A stretch of 64,000 nucleotides of DNA from Serpula lacrymans var. lacrymans S7.9 (Eukaryota; Basidiomycota; Agaricomycetes; Boletales; Serpulaceae): NCBI RefSeq assembly GCF_000218685.1, contig NW_006763301.1, positions 1,500,727 to 1,564,726 of the forward strand, in the 5' to 3' direction. Every line of letters begins with the position of its first letter. Within the stretch, counting starts at the first letter, position 1. Both the position numbers and the translations under genes were made by a program. The notes under the pieces are model-generated. The model saw only the letters and a program-made list of their open reading frames with translations. It did not search any database and was not told the origin of the DNA. This document shows positions 23,516 through 34,276 of this stretch, piece by piece.

Positions 23516-24941
23516 AGGGCGCTAGGCGCGCCAATTAAAAACAGAAAATCCGGACAATCAGCTCAGTACTCTGGCCGGCCGTTTGTACAACAAAATCCGG
23601 GCTAACGGAATCTTCATAGATCAGGTCTGGGCAGAGCAAATTGGACTCCCCCTTGTAAAATTAGATGTATCTATTCTCATCTATAATATTGGCGGTACGC
23701 TTAACATGGGTGGCTGCATTACACACAAATATTCTTTTGTTGTCAAGTACCAAGGACACAGAGAACAAGTCACTGCCGAAGCTACCCAACTAGGGAAGAT
23801 TGATTTAATCTTAGGCTGGACCTGGCTATTTAAACACAATCCTGAAATTGACTGGCAGACAGGGGTTGTCACATTGTCACATTGCCCTCAGGAGTGTGAT
23901 GACTTGGGTAAGCCAAGTCATGTCCGTCAAACTGAGCTTGATGAAAGGATAAACGCTGGTCACGTTTCTGCCAAGCTTAGATCTTTAGATAAGATTGACG
24001 ATGACGATGATGAGGTAAGACCCAAGGAAAAAATTAAGAGGCTGGTACCTCCAGAGTAGCATGACTACTGGAAAGTCTTTTCAAAACATAGATCAGAGCG
24101 CTTCCCAGAGGCTAAGCCTTGGGACCATGCTATAGATTTGAAGGACACATTCAAACCAAGAAAAGGACACATGATTCCCCTTTCTGCTCCAGAAAGAGAT
24201 AAGGTTTCAAGTTTCATAGATGAACAGCTTAGGAAGGGTTACATCAGACCTTCCAAAAGCCCTATGACGTCCCCAGTATTCTTCATTTCTAGAAAGGATG
24301 GTAAAAAGTGCATGATCATGGACTATCGTTACTTAAATGAGTACACGGTTAAAAACACGTATCCGCTGCCTTTAATTAGTCAGCTAGTAGACAAATTGGC
24401 TGGTGTCAAGGTTTTAACAAAGAAGGATCTCAGATGGGGGTACAGTAATGTACAAATCAAAGAAGAAGATGCTTGGAAGGTCACGTTCACATGCCACCGA
24501 GGATCCTTTGAACCCCTTGTTATGTTCTTTGGGTTGACCAATTCACCGGCAACCTTCCAGAGCATGATGAACAAGATCTTTGCAGATATGGAAAACTGTG
24601 TCGTCATTTACATTGACAATTTATTAATAATCACAAAGTCGGATGATGAGGCTGAGCATAACAGGATTGTGCAAAAAGTCCTACAACACTTACAGGATCG
24701 GGACCTATTCGTCAAACCCAAAAAATGTAACTTTAAAGTGGAGGAAGTAGACTTCTTTGGTATGATAATTGGCCAGAACGGAGGATGCATCTTGAGAAAG
24801 TTCAAGCTATTTTGGATTGGCCTGAACCTACTTGCATCAAAGGAGTTAGGACCTTCCTTGGCTTAGGCAATTTCTACCGAAGATTTGTCAAAAACTTTGC
24901 AAAGATAACGAGACCGTTGAACGATCTCACTAAAAAGGACA

Positions 24942-25079
24942 CACTGTGGGGATCGACTTATATAAGCTCAGCTTATATGCTGAAGATATTGAATATCTGC
25001 ATTCTGATTGGCTGAAAAAAGCTAAAATTGAATATTTTCAGCATATAAGCTAGGCTTATATAAGTTGATCCCCACAGTG
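24942..25079. mobile_element. 138-bp MITE with CACTG ends and ACA target duplication
   Basis: The two halves are inverted repeats of about 54 bp: left CACTGTGGGGATCGACTTAT, right (reverse complement) CACTGTGGGGATCAACTTAT. It is flanked by ACA on both sides (24939-24941 and 25080-25082). Removing it together with one ACA rejoins the pol frame (KKD then IVWHWGTKEQ). CACTG termini and a 3-bp duplication suggest a non-autonomous relative of the CACTA group. Confidence 0.8.
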
Positions 25080-25622
25080 ACATTGTCTGGCACTGGGGCA
25101 CCAAAGAACAAGAAGCTTTTGATGAGCTTAATAAACAGGCATTTACAACAGCGCCCATATTAACATTTCCACCATTAGACAAAGAGTTCAGGCTAGAAAC
25201 CGACTCTTCTGATTTTGCTACTGGGGCTGTTCTATCAATTAAATGCCCTGATGATCTTTGGAGGCTTTGTGCCTATCTATTACATAGTTTGTTGCCTACA
25301 GAGTGCAACTATCAAATTTACGATAAAGAGATGCTGGCCATCATTAGAGCTTTAGAGCACTGGCGCCACTACTTAGAAGGTGCTAGGCACCAATTTGAAA
25401 TTTGGACTGATCATAAGAATCTGGAGTATTTTATGATGGCCCGAGACTTGAACCGAAGACAGGCCCGCTATGTGGTGTACTTGTCTAGGTTTAATTATAA
25501 GTTAATTCATAAGCCAGGTACTTCTATGGGGAAAGTGGACACTTTGTCTAGAAGATTGGATCATGCCAACAGCATCGAAGATGACAACAAAGGTGTCACC
25601 CTGATAGATCAATCCAGGGTTG

Positions 25623-26036
25623 TGTAACAACCAAGAGTTTGTTACTCTGGCACACAACTCAGGCAAAGCTATAAAGGTAGTGAGGGGAGTGGTTACCCTT
25701 TGGATAGGACCAAGTTAGTTGTGGGTAAACAACAGGAGGACTCGCTAAGGAGTCTCCTCAATCTATTGGGTATTTATATTACTACAGTTTTTTTGTACAT
25801 GTGTTCTATACAGTTGATGGGGGCCGTGGCTGATGATGTCATAGGGTGCAGCCCATGTGACCAGCTCCACTGCATGAGATACTTTGTAGCTAAAAATGAA
25901 AAAAAGCAGTGTAGCGCAAGAAAGTGGAGTTTGAATGAAAATGGAAAGTGCCGCATAGCACAGTGTGTGAAAACTTACAGAAGAAAGTTAAAGAGGAGAA
26001 CAAAATTTAAAGGTCCAAAAATTGTGTATCATAACA
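25623..26036 (-). mobile_element. solo LTR of family B inside pol
   Basis: It is 414 bp, plus-strand ends TGTAACAACCAAGAG and TATCATAACA. The flanks are GGTTG and GGTTC, a 5-bp target duplication with one difference. It lies between the RNase H and integrase parts of the gypsy remnant. A TATA-like motif and the GGAGGACTC/GAGTCTCC palindrome common to the B and C families are visible. Confidence 0.8.
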
Positions 26037-27274
26037 GGTTCCCAATGTTCAAATTGGGCAGGACTCTGATCTTCTGGAAGTCTTCAAGAAAGACATCTCC
26101 TCAGAAGAGAAGGCACACCTTGATGGCAATTTACATTATTTATGGGAAGACGGGCTCTTCCATTAACAAGACAAAATCTATGTGCCTGAGCCCGCAAGGA
26201 TCAAGGCAATAGATAGATATCACAACACTCCAGTGACTGGGCACTTTGAGTCTGGGTGGCAATGAACAATGGAGTTGATCTCCAGAAACTACATGTGGCC
26301 TGGCATGGTCAAAGACATACAGGAATGTGTAAAATCCTGTCTGAGATGTGCCATGGCAAAGAACTTGCATCAACCGCCAGCCGGTAAACTTATGCCAAAT
26401 CCAATACCAGCTGGTCCCTGGCAGGATATATTGGTTGATTTCACGACGGATCTGCCCAAATCAAATGGGTACGATTCAGTAATGGTGGTGGTGGATCACT
26501 TCTCAAAAGATGTGGTATTTATTCCCACAAACAAAACCATTACAGCCACTGGTATGGCAGATTTATTTAAAGATTTTGTATGGTCTACCTACAGATTACC
26601 AGAAACGGTGATCTCCGATAGGGGTCTCCGATTCGCTAGCAAATTTACGAAAGAATTATGCCGGATGCTGGGCATCAAACCTAAATTATCAACAGTGTTC
26701 CATCTGCAGACTAATGGACAAACGGAGAGGCTCAATCAAGAATTGAAGCAATACCTCTGCATATTTATTAACAACAGGCAGACAGATTGGGCCAAGTGGC
26801 TAAAGATAGCGCGGTTCTCATATAATATCAAACAGTTGTTGGCTACAGGAAAAGCACCATTTGAGGTTATGAAATCGTACCTCGTACCTTCCCAGAATGG
26901 GTGTAGAACCTGGCAAAAGCAAAAACAAGGCTGCAGAGAACATGGCTAAGGATATGAAGTCTGTCTTAGACAAAATGCGCAAGGCGCTATTCAAAACTGC
27001 AGAGCAGATGAAAGACAGGGCAGAGCATAGACACTCTAAAGCCCCTGACTACAAGGTCAGCAACCTGGTCTGGTTAGATACCAACCACTTAAAATTAAAA
27101 GATTGGCAGTCTAGAAAACTGACCAAAAAGTGGATTGGTCCTTACCGGATTACGGAAGTCAAACCCAATGTGGTAGAGCTGGAACTCCCAAAATGAATGA
27201 GGGTAGTACCCACAGTAAATATTAACCATGTGAAACCCTACAAGGGGCCACTGCCGGGACAATGCGTGGACCGG

Positions 27275-29106
27275 TGTCATGCACCAAAGTTGATTGGTAG
27301 CATGGACAGGTGTCAATAACGAAGCGAATATTCAAAAAGACTCACCTTTGCGCCGCACAGGCACAGTGCCACGTGGAATAGTAATTAATATTGCCTTTTT
27401 CAAACTTGTGGCTGATCAGCACCACCTCTATTAGGCAATCCAGTCACGCTCACCTTTGCTTTTCCATTCGGTACTTTCCGCATTTCGGCATTTCGGCAAA
27501 TTTTTGTGTCGCCACTAGCTACACATTGCATTGTGCCCTCACTTTTGTCATTTCCTTCACTTCCCTTCCTTTGCCTAGCCCCACCATGGGTCCCTTACTC
27601 TCGTTTTTATTCTCACCTGACGGTCGTTTCTGGATCCCAATTTTAGTTCACCTCCTCGTCACCTCCAGTCTCCTCCTCCTCATTTTCTTTGCTCCCCCAC
27701 CATTTCTGATGTCACCACTTTTTATCCGCTTCCGTCGCCGATCCGTTGACTACCACGTGCCACTGCTGATATCAGCAAAGCCCTGGCGGCCGGTCCAAAT
27801 AGGGCAACAGGTCCATCTTCATGACGTTGATCTGCCATCATATACTATCAAAACATCGGTTGCTCGTCTTGCCTGGTTGGAGCGTGGGTGGGTAATTTTT
27901 GAGCTGGAGAAGGTTCATCCCCTTGCATCACCCATGTTCATCGCTGTCCCATTCACTTGGGTACACTTATCTTTTGTCCATTATCTTCGCTACAGCTACA
28001 CCTACCACACGCTGCCTGGGACTCACTTGTTCCAAATTGGAACTACTCCTCTCTCTCCCTCGTTTGATCAGGTGGTCCAACACAACCAGTCCATTGGTAA
28101 GGCCATGGAACTGTTGGATTTGGACTAGGTGGTGGACTGGTGGCTCCAGTTTCTTTTTTTCAGCAGAACATTCATTTACAGTGTAATTATTTTTGATTTT
28201 TGAAACATTTTTATGGACACATATTTGTTTAGAATGCCTGACTGACAATAAAGGAACTGTGTTGATACTGATAGTGTTTTGCCTTGCCTTTTTTTACTGC
28301 ATCTTCCCATGACATCATGATTTTCCTGCTCTTTTTTTGCTATTGGACTTTACTTTATGGCTGTACAAACCTGTGACATTACTCACAGCATTCATTGTTC
28401 TATCCCTTTCTTTTCCTTTTTTGACAATCTTATCCTATACTACCTACGCAGGATTTGTCAGTGTACATTCCTTCCTTCATATTCTTTCTCATTCTTTTTG
28501 CACAGCTATACTGTGCATAGCCTACTTTTCTTTCACTATATAAACCCCTGTATTTTACCTTGTAAAAAAATGCAAGAACTCGAATCCAGACTTCTTCTCT
28601 AATCTCAAACACTACTCACTACTACTTGTGATCCAGTGTGGTCACAACAGTTCCCACTGCTACCATTGTCAACTGCTGTCATTGTCAACTGCTGTCATTG
28701 TCACTCGTCACTTTTGAAAGTGATTGTCATCCCTTTCAATTAGAGTCCTTCTGAGCACTACAGTCTGTGCATCAGGAGCTTGCTATCACTGGGAACTTTG
28801 TCACCTCATCATATTGTTATTCTCAAACCTACCTTGTGCTACTATTAGCAAGGTAGTGCTTGTCTATACTCGCCACAAAGCCCCTATCTTTCTGCATTCC
28901 AACTAAGCCTCCTCCTCAAAACCACACACCCATACACCTTTGGGTTTTACTTTGAAGGATCATTATACGTACCACCCCACAAACAACCAGACCACTCCAC
29001 TGTTCTAGGAGGCAAAGCCCATAAACAAGTTCCGTGGAATCTGGGAGGATTGTGTGTTAGTTTGTTTTTGTGTGTGGTTTTCTAACAGCAGTTCTCATCA
29101 TCGACA
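27275..29106 (+). mobile_element. element A, full-length plus-strand copy (1.83 kb)
   Basis: It starts TGTCATGCACCAAAG and ends CATCATCGACA. The left flank is the integrase end of the gypsy remnant (GTGGACCGG). The right flank, from 29107, is the 3' part of the helicase gene on the other strand. Most of its length is shared with the inverted copy at 19444-21257. It contains a complete 180-codon ORF. Confidence 0.8.
27586..28128 (+). CDS. ORF inside element A, putative membrane-anchored protein
   Basis: From an ATG in an ideal start context (CCACCATGG) the frame runs 180 codons to TAG. The N-terminus is strongly hydrophobic (ILVHLLVTSSLLLLIFFA), as in a signal anchor. It is followed by IRFRRRS and a soluble part (VQIGQQVHLHDVDLPSY, LERGWVIFELEKVHPL). 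The soluble part is conserved in all three A copies; the minus-strand copy has one in-frame TGA. I recognise no family. Conservation could reflect recent spread of the element and not selection. Confidence 0.5.
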   Translation: MGPLLSFLFSPDGRFWIPILVHLLVTSSLLLLIFFAPPPFLMSPLFIRFRRRSVDYHVPLLISAKPWRPVQIGQQVHLHDVDLPSYTIKTSVARLAWLERGWVIFELEKVHPLASPMFIAVPFTWVHLSFVHYLRYSYTYHTLPGTHLFQIGTTPLSPSFDQVVQHNQSIGKAMELLDLD

Positions 29107-29174
29107 CTGTGCACAAGTTTCAGCTGCTTTCTTATTCCTTATCACTTTTGCAGTAGATGTCCTCTTATCATACC

Positions 29175-29575
29175 TGTTACGATAACACAATTTTCGGACC
29201 TTTCCTTCTTTTTCATTCTCCGCTTTAACCTTGTACTATAGCTTTCACACAGGGTGCCACGCGGCACTTCCCCTTTTGTTCAAACCCCTCTTTCTCGCGC
29301 CGCATTGCCTTCTTCTTATTTTAGATACAACTCTCTCACACAGTGGAGCTGGCCATGCGGTGCTAGGCCCCATGACATCATCAGCCACTGACTTTATCAA
29401 CTGTACAGTACATAAGTACAAATACTCTGTATTAGTATATATACCCCAATAAATCCAGGAGACTCCTTAGCGAGTTGTCCTGTTGTATACCAACAAACTC
29501 TCTGCAGCTTAAGGGGTAACCACTCCCTCAACATCTTCTTTATAGTGTGTTCTTGTGTGCGCCAGAGTTGTTACA
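29175..29575 (-). mobile_element. LTR family B, fused end-to-end with an LTR C copy
   Basis: In the other B copies the end reads GTAACAAACTCTTGGTTGTTACA. Here the B sequence runs to GCCAGAG and then TGTTACA at 29569-29575, which is at the same time the first seven bases of the following C copy. The flank before it is ATACC (29170-29174), repeated after the C copy. Confidence 0.7.
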
Positions 29576-29967
29576 ATAGACATACTAGCACCTACTTACG
29601 CTTCACTTTTGTACTTCTACTTTTATTTTCCAAGTCACATGACCAGTCATGTGACCATTTACTTTACTTTACATTTTCGACTTTTCATAGTCACATGACC
29701 AGTCATGTAACACATTACCTGACCAGTGTCTAGACTCATCATGTGACCGGTCACATGCTAGATATCGGACTTTAAACTTTAATTACAACTGTACAGTACC
29801 TCATGTATTTTAGTATATATACAGGAGCAATACATGGGGAAGGACTCAGCGAGTCCTCCTGTTGTATACCAACTAACTCACTGCATTCTAAGGGGTAACC
29901 ACTCCCTCTCCATCTTCTCTATAGTGTGTTCCTGTGTGCACCGGAGTAACTAACTCTTGGTTGTTAC
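29569..29967 (-). mobile_element. LTR family C copy, second half of a B-C composite
   Basis: It begins TGTTACAATAGACATACTAGC and ends CTTGGTTGTTACA, and is about 400 bp. It shares the CACATGACCAGTCATGTGAC palindromes with the copy at 18421-18841. The following bases ATACC match the five bases before the B copy at 29175, so B and C behave as one insertion. Confidence 0.7.
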
Positions 29968-31487
29968 AATACCACTGGTTAAGTGAGGAAATCAGCTCAT
30001 AAAGCTCTGGCCCGTCTTCTTCAAGATACTCCCAATCAGCAAGTAACAATGTGAGTATATTGTAGGAATGAATGAGCGAGAATTGGCCCAAGAGCTGTGA
30101 AAGAATATCTCCATCCCAATAAGCAGAGTGGGGAATGATCTCAAAGTGCAGGCCTTTTTTTTTGTACCAACAATGACGGGCAAACTGTTGAAGTGCGTTA
30201 TTGGCATGGTCAATGTGGTCTTTGATCATTCGAGGCCTCGTTGCATTTGTGATTGGGTTTGATTTAACTGATGCTGCTGTTGGATCTGATGATGTAATTG
30301 TGGGATCAATGACCAGGGTTGTTGTAGATGGTGTTGAGCGTTGCTTGCAGGTAGGCACCTGTTACATGAGCAGTGAGAAACCTAACCAAGTTAGGCTCAA
30401 CCCCTCCCAGTGCTGGCTCTTTCAAAACTCCTAAGGTGTGTTTTTCAGGAGCTACTTTATTTGCTGTTGTCGCTAACCTATTAGGTATTTTTGATCCACC
30501 TTTTTTTGGTTTTCCCTGTTTCTTTTTTCCACATGATTCTGGATTGTTTGTATCCCGGTCCTTAGGCTGTGCAGTGAGAGTTGACAGGTTGGCCTTAATC
30601 TTTGCCACAACTGATGGTTCCACATATGTTACACACACAGCTTCAATGTCTTCATTTCGACCTGCTCTGCCCTTTTGCTGTACTAAGCTGTCAAGGCTTT
30701 CTGGTAAGCCCAGATTGGCAACAGCAGTAACATTTTTTTGATTAATTCCCAGCCCAAATGCAACAGTTGCAACCACAACACGTGTATTTGGCTTGTTGAT
30801 GAATAGATCCAGTGTTTTGCTATTGTATGATGTTGAAGTAAGTGAATACCACACCCAAATGCTTTCCAAGCGCTGTGTCCCAACTGGCAATGAGTTCCAC
30901 AGGTAAAGCGCTACCCGAAAGGCCTGATCAATGGTCTTGCAGTATATGATGACTTTTGAGCCCTCATTCAAGGCCCACAGAATCTCAGGGAATTGATAAC
31001 CGGTCAAACTATGGATAAGTTCTTTGATTACCACATGTATGTTGGAGCGCTCACAGGATTGCCATTCAAAGTAGTACAAGCCATTATTTAATCCAAGATT
31101 GCTGCACAGCCGCTTTTGGGGTTGTCCTGGAGCAAGTGTTGCAGTAACGGCTACCAAGGGTATGTGGTCTGGTAATCTTCTTCATAATCTCCCAATCTGG
31201 TTGTAAGCCTTTTGGAATTCTTCCCCCCATGCAGTAACAACATGTGCTTCATCAACACCCAGAAGAACCAGGTTTTCACGAAAGGTAGGATCCCTAATCA
31301 CTATATCTGACTCATCTGCATCTAATTTTTCCGGACTCCAAATAGATATTGACCACAAACAGTGACGGATTTCATCCAACAGGTTACGACCTTGTTCACG
31401 TGCTGCATGAACACTGTCACTATTGACTGCGACAGTATTAATGTCCAGGGAGCACAATTCAGCAGCCTCACATTAAAGGTATGTAAG

Positions 31488-31903
31488 TGTTACGATACAC
31501 AATTTTCGGACCTTTAATTTTCATTCTCCTCTTTAACTTTGTACTATAGTTTTCACACACTGTGCCATGCGGCACTTTCCATTTGTTCAAACTCCACCTT
31601 CTCGCGCTACGCTGCCTTCATTCTTATTTTAGCTACAAGTCTCTCATGCAGTGGAGCTGGTCACACGGGCTGCACCCTCTGACATCATCAGCCACTGCTT
31701 TATCAACTGTATAATACAACATGTACAAACAAACCTGTAGTAGTATATATACCTCAATAGATCCAGGAGACTCCTCAGCGAGTCCTCCTGTTTTATCCTC
31801 ACAACTAACTTGTTGAAGCCTAAAGGGTAACCACTCCCTCATCATCCTCACTATAGCTTGTCTGAGTTGTGCGCCAGAGTAACAAACTCTTGGTTGTTAC
31901 AGT
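31488..31903 (-). mobile_element. solo LTR of family B in a helicase intron
   Basis: It is 416 bp, plus-strand ends TGTTACGATACAC and GGTTGTTACA, flanked on both sides by GTAAG (31483-31487 and 31904-31908). It sits after the donor GTGAGTACTC of the interrupted helicase gene and before the acceptor-like TTTAATGTGAG, so it probably entered an intron. Confidence 0.85.
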
Positions 31904-32272
31904 AAGTCTTTTTTTTTGCTTTTTTCAGACAATACTGTGAGTACTCACCTGTGTATTACCCAACACTGTCAAGGGTGTTACCAACAACATCACTGGTCTA
32001 TTTGGAACCAAGCCCACGCCTGGAACCGGATGCTTCAGCAGCTCACACAAGATCATCAGGCCATAGAAGACTGCTGTTTTCCCCCCACCGGTAGGCATTA
32101 TCAACAGTTGTGATATGCCTGCTAACGAATTCACCCAGCTCTGAACCTGGAATGAACGCCATTGAGGCATGCAAGCCTCCATAATTCCTTGGACGATGGT
32201 GCGGCCTTCAAGGGATAGCCAATCAATTGGAGGCTGTGTAGTTTGATCATTGGCATTGGGAGTGTGAGGCAT

Positions 32273-34276
32273 GTATGTACAGAGTTATTAGGGATGTAGC
32301 GTTGTTTGTGATGCACATTGCAATGATATTATTTTTCTTCCAAGTCCCTATCCTCTTTCTCATGCCAACTCTGGCCGTTCCAGCCGTTAAAGTGTCCATG
32401 TGCCATCTCAAACCGACTGTTCAATCACTCGGACCAAGCTTTATTGGCAGTGAATGGGGGGCTCCTGTACGCCACCCTTAGTTCGGACAAGACTAAGGAA
32501 TACCATCTTTTGATCTCCCATATACTCAGAATTTGTCTGAATAAGTTGCCATAGTTGCCTCAGAAGTGCTGTAGATGTTCCCCAGCCGTATAGCCATAGT
32601 GACTCCATGGAGTGGTGGCTATGCTCCATGGAGAACAATGGCTGCTTAGCAGCTTTAGCTGAGACTGGGTTTATCTGGTTTTGTCACTCGACTCTCATTT
32701 AATTATTCTACAAGGTAGGCACCAGTACAAACTGGTATAACCTGACTAGAAAACCTTCATTTTGGTCAGGTGACAGTCAAATCTGACTATTGCCTGACTA
32801 TTGCCTAACAAAATGTTTTTACCGGGGATCAGGAGTCTACATTTCTGCATGAGCAGTTCTTACCACTTTCTCCAATCTCTGCCGCCTTCTTATGCGCATT
32901 TTCTATACCGGTTGGGGAAAGAAGACTACGTTCTATGTAGCATAATACAACTCATTCCTCGATTACTTCTCTTCAGTGATTAGATATAATCATAATCTCG
33001 CGTGAGGCTACCTTGATACCGATTGTGCTCGCCGATACGTCGATGCAGTAATGGGGGTATTGGGTGGGGCTGTTATGCCATTATGTCAGTATGTCAGTTG
33101 TGTTCACGGGAATTTGGAATCTGCCAATAGGCCGGGACTTGGGAGTGAGAAAAAAAGAACGTGAGTTCTGAGTAGGCGTAAAGCGCAGACTCGATATTTG
33201 ATCTTGAGAGGATGGGGGGTGTCAGGGGTGAAATATGAAATAGCTCTGAGCTGTGGGGCCGTGGTGAGAAGAGAGTGGCCAGAGAGGTTCGAGTCTGAGG
33301 TTTAAAAGTGTTGCTAAGAGGTGATGAGCGCAGGCTTGATCGATTTGGACGATTCACGAGGGAGTGCATGATGGGCTGATATTAGATTAGTTCCTTACAC
33401 GCTACATCGTACGTCGACGCTATGAAACTATGGCGGCGCCATTTCCTTACCCCCCCGCCCCATCGTCATCGTGTTTCGAAAGTGAAGAAAGATACCTCTC
33501 TCTCTCTCTCTTTTTTGTTTTTCTGCATGTCTCACCAAAAAAAATAAAGAGAGGGAGCGGGGGGTGATTCGGAGGTGCGGCTTTGTGGCGCTAGAGGATG
33601 GAAACGCGCGGGCGAGAAGGGGATGACAAGACATGAGCGAGGAAAGGTATGGCTGCAGCTGATGTACGCGAGGCGCGATGTGAGATTGATAGTGGGCTGT
33701 GGGGGGAGGGAGTGGGATTTGCGTGTGTGTAGGACGATAGCGGCGGAAGGGTGCGTTGCGTGGGAGGGAAGCTCACCTCGGTTTTTGAGAGAGGATGGGG
33801 GTGGGGTGGGATGTGTTTTGACGTTGGGGGAGATACGACGTTCACTTTCTCTCTCTCACTTTTTTCTTTTTAAAAAAAAAAAAGAGAGAGAGAGAGAGTA
33901 AGAAAAGACGGTACAGGGGGTGATGCAGTGATTCAGCGATCGCTCCCGATTGCGGAGGGGCCATTGCACGGCGAAGGAAGAGTGGGACAGAGTTGGTATG
34001 AAGGGATGCGTATCGGTGGTGAGCGTGGATCGATGGCGATGTGAATGAGGTGGGGAAGGGAGAGAAAAGATGGTACACTCGTAATGGAGTGATTAGCCGC
34101 TCTCTGACATGCTCTGTGTCTTTATGACAGGGTCTGGGTGAATCTCGAGTTGTCTAGACCGATCAGGACTCAACGCCAGTGGCTGGTATCGATTGGCTGT
34201 TGACGTGTGTTTGGCAGGGGAGTGGGATGAGCGAGTAGTTTTGAGGATGATCGCCACTCTCCACTCTTTCCCTCTG
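32273..34276. other. region upstream of Skn7; leader modules, no other gene
   Basis: The first about 800 bases show no recognisable gene. From about 33110 the sequence resembles 15.24-16.8 kb (upstream part of the Skn7 copy), including GAGAGGATGGGG units near 33205 and 33785 and CT/GA inverted-repeat blocks at about 33490-33560 and 33845-33899. These probably form the promoter and long leader of the Skn7 gene. Confidence 0.5.

Larger units (their letters stand above)
23583..27274 (+). pseudogene. Ty3/gypsy pol region: protease, reverse transcriptase, RNase H, integrase (broken)
   Basis: In order: protease-like part (23583-24057, ILGWTWLFKHNPEIDW); reverse transcriptase (24138-24866, YRYLNEYTVKNTYPLP, FGLTNSPATFQ); RNase H and tether (25087-25600, YQIYDKEMLAIIRALEHWR); H2C2 integrase zinc finger with stops (26180-26350, HNTPVTGHF); integrase core (DFTTDLPKSNGYDSV, SDRGLRF); and the integrase tail (WIGPYRITEVKPNVVELELP). 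It is not functional. A 138-bp MITE splits the RT/RNase H part, an LTR B splits the region before integrase, several stops are present and the RT active site reads YIDN where YIDD is expected. The tail ends at GTGGACCGG against element A and lacks the chromodomain. Confidence 0.8.
29107..32272 (-). pseudogene. RecQ-like DEAH helicase gene, decayed and interrupted by LTRs
   Basis: Read on the minus strand from the ATG at 32272. Motif I (LLIMPTGGGKTAVFYG) is near 32100, motif Ia (LLVTPLTVL) at 31970, motif II with DEAH (LLGVDEAHVVTAWG) near 31240, motif III (VAVTATLAPG) near 31140, motif V (RVVVATVAFGLGIN) and motif VI-like (QKGRAGRNE) near 30670. These belong to superfamily-2 RecQ-like 3'-5' helicases. 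Damage: TGA between NQIGRL and RRLPDHIP (about 31176), a frame change near 30310-30358, a B LTR in what looks like an intron, a B-C composite at 29175-29967 and truncation by element A at 29106. Removing the composite plus one ATACC restores the frame (LNQWYDKRTS), which shows the gene was once longer. Confidence 0.7.
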
